Source: Pseudomonadota bacterium
Lineage (GTDB): Bacteria > Pseudomonadota > Gammaproteobacteria > Steroidobacterales > Steroidobacteraceae
Assembly: GCA_021815905.1 (NCBI GenBank)
Contig: JAKAZP010000091.1
Span: forward strand, 1-8,504
DNA length: 8,504 nt
Reading direction: 5' to 3'
Below the pieces are notes generated by a model. It ran no database searches and was not told the origin of the DNA. It saw only the letters and a program-made list of their open reading frames with translations. Position 1 is the stretch's first letter, and every line of letters begins with the position of its first letter. Below are positions 1-6,281 of the stretch, in pieces. Both the position numbers and the translations under genes were made by a program.

Positions 1-542
1 TGTGCCGCGGGCGGAGTGACCAGGCAGCGCTTCGATTCGTGCACGAACTCGATCGGATCCTCGATGGTGATGATGTGATCGGGCCGGTTGTCGTTGCAGT
101 GGTTCACCATCGCGGCGAGGGTGGTGGACTTGCCCGAGCCGGTCGGCCCGGTGACGAGCACCAGCCCGCGCGGCAGCATGCATAGATCGCGAAAGGTCTT
201 CGGCGCGTTCAGGTCATCGAGGGAAAGGATGTCCGAGGGAATCGTGCGGAATACCGCGCCGGCGCCCCGGTTCTGGTTGAAGGCGTTGACGCGAAAGCGC
301 GCCAGCTTCGGGATCTCGAACGAGAAGTCGGTCTCGAAGAACTCCTCGTACGCCTTGCGCTGCTTGTCGTTCATGATGTCGTAGACCATGCTGTGCACTT
401 CCTTGTGCGACAGCGCCGGCATGTTGATGCGCTTCATGTCGCCGTCGACGCGGATCATCGGCGGGACGCCGGCGGACAGGTGCAGGTCCGAGGCTTTGTT
501 CTTGACTGCGAACGCCAGAAGTTGCGCGATGTCGACGGCCAT
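1..542 (-). CDS. pilT: Twitching motility ATPase PilT (5' part, runs off the left edge)
   Basis: PilT is the hexameric cytoplasmic ATPase that powers type IV pilus retraction. The first 180 codons are present out of a usual length of about 345. Seen directly: the N-terminal PAS-like domain (residues 1-100) with the family stretch [18 protein letters not shown], Walker [10 protein letters not shown] at 132-140, and the Asp-box region [17 protein letters not shown] at 159-175. The second half, with the Walker B and His boxes, lies outside the window. The ATG at 542 is chosen because it gives the standard [21 protein letters not shown] start and has GGAG five bases upstream (548-551, read on the minus strand). 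The gene diverges from yggS, the usual gammaproteobacterial arrangement. Odd point: the last five residues before the edge (TPPAA) do not match the NQREV that normally follows CLV, so the first 16 or so bases may be wrong or diverged. Identity is very secure. Confidence 0.96.
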   Translation of the reverse strand, partial: MAVDIAQLLAFAVKNKASDLHLSAGVPPMIRVDGDMKRINMPALSHKEVHSMVYDIMNDKQRKAYEEFFETDFSFEIPKLARFRVNAFNQNRGAGAVFRTIPSDILSLDDLNAPKTFRDLCMLPRGLVLVTGPTGSGKSTTLAAMVNHCNDNRPDHIITIEDPIEFVHESKRCLVTPPAA

Positions 543-598
543 GAGGGCTCCAGATCGGGGCTGCGGAGATGCGAACCGCCGTCGTACGGCGTCCGGGC

Positions 599-628
599 AC
601 TCGCCTCGTTCCGAGCGCCGAGGCGAGT
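599..628. promoter_or_regulatory. Perfect 10-bp inverted repeat in the pilT/yggS divergent promoter region
   Basis: ACTCGCCTCG (599-608) is followed by a 10-base spacer and its exact reverse complement CGAGGCGAGT (619-628). The right arm overlaps the candidate -10 boxes of both divergent genes. There is no T-tract on either side, so it does not look like a terminator. A dyad in this position could be an operator for a shared regulator, or a structured leader. The dyad is seen; the function is inferred. Confidence 0.6.
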
Positions 629-631
629 ATA
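626..631 (-). promoter_or_regulatory. Candidate -10 box for pilT (TATACT), overlapping a plus-strand TATAGC for yggS
   Basis: Read on the minus strand the sequence is TATACT, one mismatch from the TATAAT consensus. It would give a start near 619 and a leader of about 75 bases before pilT. On the plus strand the overlapping TATAGC (628-633) sits about 20 bases ahead of the yggS ATG and could serve yggS. No convincing -35 hexamer is visible on either strand, so this is a moderate-confidence call from position and the -10 match only. Confidence 0.4.
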
Positions 632-653
632 GCGGAGGGGTTCACGCAGCCAT

Positions 654-1352
654 ATGTTACGGTCCTCGCAGAATTTGCCGGAGCGCCTGACGGAAATCCG
701 CGCGCGGATCGCCGCGGCGGCGACCCGTGCCGGACGAAGTGTGGACTCGGTCACACTCGTGGGCGTGACCAAGTCACACCCGGCCGAGCGGGTGCGCGCC
801 GCGGCCGTCCTGGGCGTCACCGACGTCGGGGAGAGCTATCTCGGGGAGGCCCTGGACAAGCTGGCCGCGCTCGAGGACCTGCCGCTCACCTGGCACTTCA
901 TCGGCCGGCTGCAGGCCAACAAGACCCGGCCGGTGGCGGAGCGCTTCGCCTGGGTCCACGGCGTCGACCGGCTGAAGATCGCGGAACGCCTGGCCGCCCA
1001 GCGCCCCTATCACGCCCCGGCCCTCCACGTCTGCATCCAGGTCAACCTCGGGAACGAGGCGGGCAAGGGGGGCGTCGCGGTCGGGGAGGCTGCGGCGCTC
1101 GCCGCCGCCGTGGCCGCCCTGCCGCACCTTTCGCTGCGCGGCCTCATGTGCATTCCGCCGCAGGAGACCGACCCCGCGCGCCAGCGGGAGTGGTTCGCGC
1201 GGCTGCGTGCGCTCGAGGAGGCGCTCAATGCCGGCGGCGCGCATCTCGATGCCCTCTCCATGGGCATGAGCGCGGACTTCGAGGCCGCGATCCTCGAGGG
1301 CGCGACCCTGGTGCGCATCGGCACGGCGCTCTTCGGCTCTCGCAATGCCTGA
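654..1352 (+). CDS. yggS: YggS / PLPBP family pyridoxal-phosphate homeostasis protein
   Basis: This single-domain, fold-type III PLP-binding protein has no known enzymatic activity; the family buffers PLP and affects amino-acid pools. The 232-aa length fits the family. Seen: the PLP Schiff-base lysine in LVGVTKSHPAE (K40), HFIGRLQANK at 81-90, the phosphate-binding SMGMS at 202-206, and the terminal VRIGTALFG at 220-228. One departure: the usual GENY after the first strands reads GESY (59-62). The ATG at 654 is preceded by GGAGGGG at 634-640. That spacing of 13 is rather long, but no better in-frame start is apparent and the N-terminus aligns well with the family. It is first in the yggS-proC-yggT set, diverging from pilT. 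The set is conserved across Gammaproteobacteria, though here yggS and proC are 189 bp apart, so they need not form one transcript. Confidence 0.95.
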   Translation: MLRSSQNLPERLTEIRARIAAAATRAGRSVDSVTLVGVTKSHPAERVRAAAVLGVTDVGESYLGEALDKLAALEDLPLTWHFIGRLQANKTRPVAERFAWVHGVDRLKIAERLAAQRPYHAPALHVCIQVNLGNEAGKGGVAVGEAAALAAAVAALPHLSLRGLMCIPPQETDPARQREWFARLRALEEALNAGGAHLDALSMGMSADFEAAILEGATLVRIGTALFGSRNA

Positions 1353-1422
1353 GCGCGCGCCTGCGCCCCGAATCATGGAGCGGCACGACCGTCGGAGGTG
1401 CCCCGCCGCCGCAGGGGGCGGA

Positions 1423-1456
1423 GCCATGGGCGAAAACCACGCCTTTTGCCCATGGC
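1423..1456. repeat. Strong hairpin between yggS and proC
   Basis: GCCATGGGC (1423-1431) pairs perfectly with GCCCATGGC (1448-1456). After one unpaired G (1432), AAAA (1433-1436) continues the stem with TTTT (1444-1447), leaving a 7-base loop. The result is a 13-bp stem with a single bulge. No U-tract follows on the plus strand, so it is not a standard intrinsic terminator. It could protect the yggS mRNA 3' end or act as a processing site. The structure is seen; the role is inferred. Confidence 0.7.
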
Positions 1457-1460
1457 GCGC

Positions 1461-1500
1461 CGGGACGGGCACGCATGCCCGGATCCAGCGCTTCTTAATA
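1461..1500 (+). repeat. Degenerate REP-like palindromic element
   Basis: CGGGCA (1466-1471) and TGCCCG (1476-1481) form a 6-bp stem with a 4-base loop, followed directly by GATCCAGCGCTTCTT. This layout (short GC palindrome, then a GGAATCCAGCGC-like tail) resembles the small dispersed intergenic repeats of many Gamma- and Betaproteobacteria. Only one copy is in this window, so dispersal cannot be tested here. The match to that repeat type is from memory and approximate. Confidence 0.4.
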
Positions 1501-1525
1501 GCGCGGCAGAACGGCCCTCAGCCGG

Positions 1526-1531
1526 TACAAT
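1526..1531 (+). promoter_or_regulatory. Candidate -10 box for proC (TACAAT), nearly leaderless start
   Basis: TACAAT ends 10 bases before the proC ATG at 1542, so transcription would start only about 3-4 bases ahead of the start codon. The bases between (CGCCTTCCGC) hold no Shine-Dalgarno sequence, which agrees with a leaderless or nearly leaderless mRNA. No clear -35 hexamer is seen 16-18 bases upstream, so confidence is limited. Confidence 0.45.
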
Positions 1532-1541
1532 CGCCTTCCGC

Positions 1542-2375
1542 ATGAGCCCTCAAGAGCTGACAGTCCTCGGCGCCGGCAACATGGGCCGCGCGCTCATCGG
1601 CGGTCTGCTTCGCCGCGGAATGCGTCCCGAGCAGCTCGCCGTCGGGGAGCCCCGGGAGGCGGCGCGCGATGCGCTCGCGCGCGAGCTCGGCATTGCCGCG
1701 CAGCCGGACAATGCCTCGGCGATCGGCGCGGCGCGGGTGGTCGTGGTCGCGGTCAAGCCCCAGGACGTCGCCGCCGTGCTGCAGCCGCTCGCGCAGGCGC
1801 TGCAGCGGACGCGCCCCGTGGTGCTGTCGGTCGCGGCCGGGGTGCGCATTCGGGCGCTGCGGGACTGGTGTGGGCCCGGAGTGCCCGTCGTCCGCGCCAT
1901 GCCCAACAGGCCGGCGCTCGTCGGGGCCGGGGTGACCGGGCTGTTCGCCCCGGCTGACGTCGACCCGGAGAGCCGCCGTCTGGCCGAACGGGCGATGCAA
2001 TCGGTCGGCGAGGTCATCTGGGTCGCCTCGGAGGATGCGCTCGATGCCGTCACCGCGGTTTCCGGCAGCGGACCCGCCTACTTCTTCCTGCTCGCGGAGC
2101 TTCTGGCGCGCGCCGGCACCGGGCTCGGCCTGCCGCCGCGGGACGCGCGGCGCCTGGCGATCTCAACGCTGCATGGCGCGGGATTGCTCGCCCACGGCAG
2201 CGACGGCGATCTCGAGCGGCTGCGCGCGGAGGTGACCTCGAAGGGCGGCACCACCGAAGCGGCCGTGCGCACCCTCGAGGCCGCGGGATTCGACGAGCTC
2301 GTCGCCCGCGCGGTGCAAGCGGCCGCGCGCCGCAGCCGCGAGCTCGCCGAGCAGGCCGGCGGGAACCGCCAATGA
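1542..2375 (+). CDS. proC: Pyrroline-5-carboxylate reductase
   Basis: ProC reduces 1-pyrroline-5-carboxylate to L-proline with NAD(P)H, the last step of proline synthesis, in the cytoplasm. The protein is 277 aa, as expected. Seen: the Rossmann motif VLGAGNMG at 8-15, VAVKPQDV at 69-76, LSVAAGV at 95-101, RAMPNRPALVGAG at 118-130, the family signature VSGSGPAYFFLLAEL at 173-187, and EVTSKGGTTEAAVRTLE at 230-246. The reading frame is open upstream to 1398, but the ATG at 1542 places the glycine motif at the usual distance from the N-terminus; a start at 1398 would add 48 residues of unconvincing Arg/Pro-rich sequence. Two positions differ from the commonest family sequence: R123 where MPNTPA has Thr, and K in TSKGGTT where Pro is usual. 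yggT follows 22 bases downstream and is probably co-transcribed. Confidence 0.96.
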   Translation: MSPQELTVLGAGNMGRALIGGLLRRGMRPEQLAVGEPREAARDALARELGIAAQPDNASAIGAARVVVVAVKPQDVAAVLQPLAQALQRTRPVVLSVAAGVRIRALRDWCGPGVPVVRAMPNRPALVGAGVTGLFAPADVDPESRRLAERAMQSVGEVIWVASEDALDAVTAVSGSGPAYFFLLAELLARAGTGLGLPPRDARRLAISTLHGAGLLAHGSDGDLERLRAEVTSKGGTTEAAVRTLEAAGFDELVARAVQAAARRSRELAEQAGGNRQ

Positions 2376-2397
2376 CCCGCCCTCGCACGAGCTCGCC

Positions 2398-2943
2398 ATG
2401 AACCTGCTGGCCATCATCGTCGGAGAGCTGCTGTCGCTCGCGTTCTTCATGGTCCTGTTGCGCCTGCTCCTGCAGTGGGTGCGGGCGGATTTCCGCAATC
2501 CGATCTGCCAGGCCGTGGTCCGCCTCACCAATCCGCTCATCATCCCGCTGCGCCGGCTGCTGCCCCCGATCCGCAAGCTCGATACGGCGACGATGGTCGC
2601 GGTCGTCGTCATCGCCTGGCTCCTGGTGGCGGTGGGCTTCGCATTCCAGCCCTTTCCCGCCGTCGCCCTGATCTGGGTGCAGCAGATCGTGCTGACGATC
2701 GTGTATGCGGTGCTGTGGATCTACTTCTGGGCGGTGATCGTCTACGCGCTGCTGAGCTTGATCGCTCCCGGCGGGTACTCGCCCCTGCAATCGGTGCTGG
2801 CAAGCCTGTGCGAGCCGGTCCTGGGACAGTTTCGCCGCGTGATTCCCATCATCTCGGGCATCGACCTCTCGCCGCTGTGGGCGTGCCTGGCGATCCAGGT
2901 GATCCTCTATTTCCTTCCGCATCCTCTGTTTTTCGCGTGGTGA
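2398..2943 (+). CDS. yggT: YggT family integral membrane protein
   Basis: The protein is 181 aa with about four hydrophobic segments (roughly residues 2-25, 64-84, 88-120 and 158-178). It shows the two half-repeats that define the YggT family: first LLQWVRADFRNPICQ (24-38) with RLTNPLIIPLRRLLPP (42-57), then GGYSPLQSVLASLCEPVLGQ (125-144) with RRVIPIISGIDLSPL (146-160). YggT proteins lie in the inner membrane. Roles in osmotic stress or, for plastid and other homologues (YlmG/CCB3), in cell division or cytochrome assembly have been proposed; the exact activity is unknown. The ATG at 2398 fits the family N-terminus, although the upstream GAG is a weak ribosome site; translation may depend on coupling with proC. 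The yggU gene that often follows is absent here. Confidence 0.93.
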   Translation: MNLLAIIVGELLSLAFFMVLLRLLLQWVRADFRNPICQAVVRLTNPLIIPLRRLLPPIRKLDTATMVAVVVIAWLLVAVGFAFQPFPAVALIWVQQIVLTIVYAVLWIYFWAVIVYALLSLIAPGGYSPLQSVLASLCEPVLGQFRRVIPIISGIDLSPLWACLAIQVILYFLPHPLFFAW

Positions 2944-3092
2944 GCGCGCTTCCCCGTACGCGCTCCTCCCCCGAAACCAAGCCCTTAGCGGCGACACCGC
3001 AACGAGTCTCGCAGCATCGCGGCGGCCGGCGGCGCCGCCCGAAACCCTGAAAAAAAAGGCATTTCAGCGCCGGGCGATGTCAAAAAAAGCTG

Positions 3093-3120
3093 TTGCGCAG
3101 TGCTTCCCATGTGCTATTTT
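3093..3120 (+). promoter_or_regulatory. Extended -10 sigma-70-type promoter of the HU-family gene
   Basis: TTGCGC (3093-3098), a 16-bp spacer and TATTTT (3115-3120), with TGC directly before the -10 box giving an extended -10 (TGnTATTTT). An A7 tract just upstream (3082-3088) could act as an UP element. The start site would fall near 3127, inside the hairpin at 3121-3143, leaving a leader of about 64 bases. Confidence 0.6.
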
Positions 3121-3143
3121 TCGCGCCGATTATCACGGCGCGA
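3121..3143 (+). promoter_or_regulatory. Perfect 8-bp inverted repeat at the transcription start of the HU-family gene
   Basis: TCGCGCCG (3121-3128), loop ATTATCA, CGGCGCGA (3136-3143). It starts right after the -10 box, so it overlaps the predicted transcription start. It could be an operator (for example for autoregulation) or, if the start lies at its left edge, a 5'-end stem that stabilises the mRNA. The dyad is seen; the function is inferred. Confidence 0.6.
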
Positions 3144-3190
3144 CTGCAGCACAGCGCGCTCACAATCATTCATTCGAGGAGTAGCGCAAT

Positions 3191-3505
3191 ATGGCGAAAA
3201 AGGGTGGCGCTCCGACCAAGTCGGAAGTCCTGACTCAAATTTCCAAAGACACGGGGCTCTCGCGCAAGCAAGTCGGAGGCGTATTCGATTCGCTCAACAC
3301 GGTGATCAAGAAGAGCCTGCGCAGCAACGGCCTGTTCACCATGCCCGGTCTGCTGAAGATGAAGGTCGTCAAGAAGCCGGCCACGAAGGCGCGAGAGGGG
3401 ATCAATCCTTTCACCGGCGAGAAGATGATGTTCAAGGCCAAGCCGGCCAGCAAGAAGGTCCGCGTGATGCCGCTCAAGAGCCTGAAGGGGATGGTGAATT
3501 CGTAA
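3191..3505 (+). CDS. HU-family DNA-binding protein (divergent, 104 aa)
   Basis: This is a small, very basic nucleoid-type protein of the HU/IHF fold, expected to act as a DNA-bending dimer. The N-terminal helices hold KSEVLTQISKDTGLSRKQV (10-28), as in HU. The beta-arm region carries the family pattern NPFTGE (72-77) with a proline (P73) at the intercalation position, and the C-terminal RVMPLKSLKGMV (91-102) matches HU's final helix. It departs from classic 90-aa HU/IHF: a Lys-rich N-terminal tail (MAKKGG), GLFTMPGLL (47-55) where HU has a GFG-type motif, and the basic stretch KMKVVKKPATKAREG (56-70). It belongs to the longer HU-like group found beside true HupA/HupB, so I give no hup symbol. 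AGGAG at 3177-3181 lies nine bases before the ATG. Its own promoter and terminator make it monocistronic, and probably highly expressed. Confidence 0.9.
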   Translation: MAKKGGAPTKSEVLTQISKDTGLSRKQVGGVFDSLNTVIKKSLRSNGLFTMPGLLKMKVVKKPATKAREGINPFTGEKMMFKAKPASKKVRVMPLKSLKGMVNS

Positions 3506-3528
3506 GTCCGCCGCTTACGATCATTGAG

Positions 3529-3563
3529 AGCCCGGACGGGGTGCCGACCCCTCCGGGCTTTTT
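3529..3563 (+). terminator. Intrinsic terminator of the HU-family gene
   Basis: AGCCCGGA plus GGGGT pairs with ACCCC plus TCCGGGCT: 13 bp with one bulged C (3537) and a GCCG tetraloop (3543-3546), followed by five Ts (3559-3563). A smaller stem, CGTAAG/CTTACG (3501-3506/3514-3519), overlaps the HU stop codon just upstream. The T-tract touches the stop codon of the converging hydrolase gene. Read from the other strand there is no T-tract after the stem, so it acts mainly in the plus direction. Confidence 0.9.
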
Positions 3564-4207
3564 CATGGGCGGCGGAGGAACTCGAGCACCGTCGCGCGCA
3601 GCTCGTTCAGCCGTCCGTGGAAGAAGTGACCGGCGCCGGGCAGCATCCTGATCGACGGCGGCGGCGACTGCCCGCCCGCCCACGCGAGCACCTCGCCCGG
3701 CTCGATGACATCGTCCGCGTCGCCCTGCACGATGAGCCACGGGCAGCCCGGGGACGGCACCCCCTCCATGTCGACCCGCGTCACTCCCGGAGCGACGGTC
3801 ACGAGCCGCTCGGGACGCGCGCGCGCGGCGACGCGCACGGCGATCGCTCCGCCGAAGGAGAACCCGGCGAGCCACAGCGCGGCTCCCGGCCAGCGCCGGC
3901 GGCCGTGGGCAATGACCGCGAGCGTGTCCTGCGATTCGCCCACGCCCGAGTCGTAGCGGCCCTCGCTCTGACCGACCCCGCGGAAATTGAAGCGGATGAC
4001 CGGAGCGCCGAGCTCCTCGAAAGCCCGCGCCAGGGTGTACACCACCTTGTTGTCCAGCGTGCCGCCGTAGAGCGGGTGCGGATGGCAGACCACGCCGAAG
4101 CGCGCCGGCAGGGAACCCGCCGCGCTCGCCGCCGGCGTCTCGATGAGGGCCTCGATGGCGCCGGCGGGCCCGGACAGCAGCGAGCGCTCGGAGTGCGGGG
4201 GTTTCAT
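3563..4207 (-). CDS. Alpha/beta hydrolase, small dienelactone-hydrolase-like type (COG2945-like)
   Basis: A 214-aa cytoplasmic serine hydrolase with no signal peptide. Seen: [16 protein letters not shown] at 41-56 (oxyanion region typical of this group), [12 protein letters not shown] at 72-83, nucleophile elbow GFSFGG with S117, acid region QGDADDVI (D163/D166) and catalytic His in [10 protein letters not shown] (H194). No cap domain is apparent, in keeping with the short length. Substrate unknown; members are usually annotated only as hydrolases or putative esterases. The ATG at 4207 overlaps the htpG stop codon by four bases (ATGA), so translation is probably coupled to htpG and the gene should share its heat-shock promoter. 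The frame is open far upstream through htpG, but only the part after 4207 looks like protein. Family identity is secure, function is not. Confidence 0.92.
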   Translation of the reverse strand: MKPPHSERSLLSGPAGAIEALIETPAASAAGSLPARFGVVCHPHPLYGGTLDNKVVYTLARAFEELGAPVIRFNFRGVGQSEGRYDSGVGESQDTLAVIAHGRRRWPGAALWLAGFSFGGAIAVRVAARARPERLVTVAPGVTRVDMEGVPSPGCPWLIVQGDADDVIEPGEVLAWAGGQSPPPSIRMLPGAGHFFHGRLNELRATVLEFLRRP

Positions 4208-6123
4208 CCGGCCGGGTGGGCCAGCGCGAGCGCGACCAGCAAGCGGTTGAGTCGCTGCACGAACTCGGCCGGATTGCCGAGCTGGCCGCCTTCGGCGATC
4301 TCGGCCTGATCGTGCAGCAGCAGCGCGAGGTCCTTGAACCGCCCTGAGTCGGCGAGCGCGTCCAGATATTTGACGAGCGGGTGCTCGATGTTGAGCTCGA
4401 GCACGGGCTTCGTTTCCGGCACGGCCTGCCCGGCCGTCTCGAGAATCTTGCGCATGGCGGCGCCGAGCTCGTGCTCCCCGAGCACCAGGCAGGCCGGTGA
4501 CTCCGTGAGCCGCGTGCTCACCCGCACCTCGACGATGCGGTCTCCGATCGCATCCTTCACGCGCTTCAGCAGACCTTTGCTCTCCTTGAGAGCCTCGTCC
4601 CTCTTCTGCCGGTCGGTCTCGGTCTCGAGCGCGCCGAGCTCGAGATCCCCGCGGGCGGCGTCCTTGAAGTGCTTGCCTTCGTAGCCCTCGATCTGAGCCA
4701 TCACCCATTCGTCGATGCGCTCGCCGAGCAGCAGCACCTCGAGCCCCTTGTGCTTCAGCCGCTCGATGTAGGGGCTGCCGCGCGCGGCCGCGACGCTCTC
4801 GGCGGTGATGTAATAGATGCGATCCTGGCCGGGCTTCATGCGCTCGAGGTACTGCGCGACGCTCACGGTGGGCTCGTCCTTCTGCTCGTGCGTGCTCGCG
4901 AAGCGCAGCAGCGCGAGCAGCGCGGGGCGGTTCGCCGCATCCTGGGCCACGCCTTCCTTGAGGACCGCGCCGAACTCCTTCCAGAAGGTCGCGTACTTCG
5001 CCGGCTCGTCCTTCGCCAGCCTCGCGAGCATGTCGAGCACGCGCCGGGTGAGGCTGCTGCGGATCGCCTCGACCTCCGGCTCCTGCTGCAGCAGCTCGCG
5101 CGAGACATTCAGCGGCAGATCGCTCGAGTCGATCACGCCCTTGACGAAGCGCAGATACAGCGGCAGGAACTGCTCGGCGTCGTCCATGATGAATACCCGA
5201 CGCACGTACAGCTTCAGGCCCCGCGCCGCCTCGCGCTGCCAGAGGTCGAACGGCGCGCGTCCGGGGATGTAGAGCAGGCTCGTGTACTCGCGCTTGCCCT
5301 CGACCCGGTTGTGGCTCCAGGCGAGCGGCTCGGTGAAATCGTGCGCCACGTGCTGGTAGAACTGCCGGTACTCCTCCTCCGAGACCTCGGTGCGGGGACG
5401 TGTCCACAGCGCCTTCGCCTGGTTGACGATCTCGTACTCGAGCGATGCCTCGCCCTCCTTGCGCATCCGCACGGGGAAGGCGATGTGGTCGGAATAGCGG
5501 CGGATGAGCGCGCGCAGCCTGAAGGGATCGGCGAACTCCTTCGCCTCGGGCTTCAGGTGCAGCCTGACCGCCGTGCCGCGCTCGGGCCGGGTGACGGTCT
5601 CGACGCTGAACTCCCCGTCCGCGCGCGATTCCCAGCGCACCCCGCCTTCGGCGGGCAGTCCCGCCTTGCGTGAAAGCACCTCCACGCGATCGGCGACGAT
5701 GAACCCGGAGTAGAAGCCGACGCCGAACTGCCCGATGAGCTGCGAGGCCTGCTGCTGCTCCCCGGAGAGCGAGCGGAAGAACTCCGCGGTCCCCGAGCGG
5801 GCGATGGTGCCGAGATTGGCGACCGCCTCCTCGCGGCTCATGCCGATGCCGTTGTCGGTGATGGTCACCGTGCCTTCGGCCGGGTCGACGTCCACCCGGA
5901 TCTCGAGCTCCCGATCGCTCTCGAGCAGCGCCGGGTCGCCGATGGCGGCGAAGCGCAGCCGGTCGTTGGCGTCGGATGCGTTCGAGACGAGCTCGCGCAG
6001 GAAGATTTCCCTGTGGCTGTACAGGGAGTGGATCATGAGGTTCAGCAGCTCGCGCACTTCCGCCTGGAAGCCGTGCGTCTGACGATCGGGAGTCGTTTGC
6101 GGTGGGGTCTCGGTGCTCGACAT
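4204..6123 (-). CDS. htpG: Chaperone protein HtpG (bacterial Hsp90)
   Basis: HtpG is the cytosolic homodimeric Hsp90, an ATP-dependent chaperone that remodels client proteins with DnaK. The 639-aa length is normal. N-terminal ATPase domain: [20 protein letters not shown] (17-36), catalytic E44 and Mg-binding N48 in [10 protein letters not shown], nucleotide-binding DNGIGM (90-95), lid region LGTIARSGT, and [19 protein letters not shown]. The middle domain holds [18 protein letters not shown] and the conserved-Arg segment [11 protein letters not shown]. The C-terminal dimerisation domain covers roughly the last 120 residues. N53, after SNASDA, is often Leu or Cys; this looks harmless. The ATG at 6123 gives the usual short lead before the Hsp90 domain; the frame extends further upstream but that part is not family-like. 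The ribosome site is weak (AGGA about 13 bases upstream). A sigma-32 promoter lies at 6174-6201. Confidence 0.98.
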   Translation of the reverse strand: MSSTETPPQTTPDRQTHGFQAEVRELLNLMIHSLYSHREIFLRELVSNASDANDRLRFAAIGDPALLESDRELEIRVDVDPAEGTVTITDNGIGMSREEAVANLGTIARSGTAEFFRSLSGEQQQASQLIGQFGVGFYSGFIVADRVEVLSRKAGLPAEGGVRWESRADGEFSVETVTRPERGTAVRLHLKPEAKEFADPFRLRALIRRYSDHIAFPVRMRKEGEASLEYEIVNQAKALWTRPRTEVSEEEYRQFYQHVAHDFTEPLAWSHNRVEGKREYTSLLYIPGRAPFDLWQREAARGLKLYVRRVFIMDDAEQFLPLYLRFVKGVIDSSDLPLNVSRELLQQEPEVEAIRSSLTRRVLDMLARLAKDEPAKYATFWKEFGAVLKEGVAQDAANRPALLALLRFASTHEQKDEPTVSVAQYLERMKPGQDRIYYITAESVAAARGSPYIERLKHKGLEVLLLGERIDEWVMAQIEGYEGKHFKDAARGDLELGALETETDRQKRDEALKESKGLLKRVKDAIGDRIVEVRVSTRLTESPACLVLGEHELGAAMRKILETAGQAVPETKPVLELNIEHPLVKYLDALADSGRFKDLALLLHDQAEIAEGGQLGNPAEFVQRLNRLLVALALAHPAG

Positions 6124-6173
6124 GCTCGCCGTCCGTTCCTGGTCCTGTCGGTCTGGTGTGCCGCCGCAGCGGC

Positions 6174-6201
6174 ATATGGGGCGAGGGCCCGATATTTCAA
6201 C
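6174..6201 (-). promoter_or_regulatory. Sigma-32 (RpoH) heat-shock promoter of htpG
   Basis: On the minus strand the sequence is GTTGAAA (6201-6195), a 13-base spacer, then CCCCATAT (6181-6174). The known RpoH consensus is CTTGAAA, about 13-14 bases, CCCCATNT, so only the first base of the -35 differs. Transcription would start near 6167, leaving a leader of about 45 bases before the htpG ATG at 6123. Both elements, their spacing and the downstream chaperone gene all agree. Confidence 0.9.
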
Positions 6202-6281
6202 CCCGGGCGGGTCCGGGACGGGAGGCGCAGGAGCGGGGCGAAGCAGGCGGTGCGGTCGCAGCTGCCGCCGCGGCCGGCGGG

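Larger units (their letters stand above)
2944..3190. other. 247-bp non-coding regulatory region between yggT and the HU-family gene
   Basis: No gene is supported here. The first 100 bases are GC-rich and include a perfect 12-bp palindrome, GGCGGCGCCGCC (3028-3039). The region then becomes markedly more AT-rich: A8 at 3050-3057 within CTGAAA...TTTCAG (3047-3052/3062-3067), and A7 at 3082-3088. The two A-tract centres lie about 31.5 bp apart, close to three helical turns, which predicts intrinsic curvature just upstream of the HU-gene promoter. No T-tract follows the palindrome, so termination after yggT is not evident. Confidence 0.6.

Noticed and set aside
569..1498. A 309-codon plus-strand frame overlapping yggS
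   Set aside because: An Arg/Gly-rich out-of-frame shadow; yggS itself is unambiguous in the other frame.
1398..1541. Upstream extension of proC to an earlier start
   Set aside because: It would run through the intergenic hairpin and repeat and add 48 non-conserved residues before the Rossmann motif.
2050..2997. A 315-codon minus-strand open frame antisense to proC and yggT
   Set aside because: Composition dominated by Arg, Asp, Gln and His in the pattern expected of an antisense shadow; no recognisable motif.
4669..5673. A 334-codon plus-strand open frame antisense to htpG
   Set aside because: It mirrors htpG codons, with no domain, no ribosome site and shadow composition.
3563..6175. An 870-codon open frame on the minus strand spanning htpG and the hydrolase
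   Set aside because: Only the part after 4207 encodes a recognisable protein. Upstream it is an Arg/Gly/Ala-rich shadow of htpG, open only because of high GC content.
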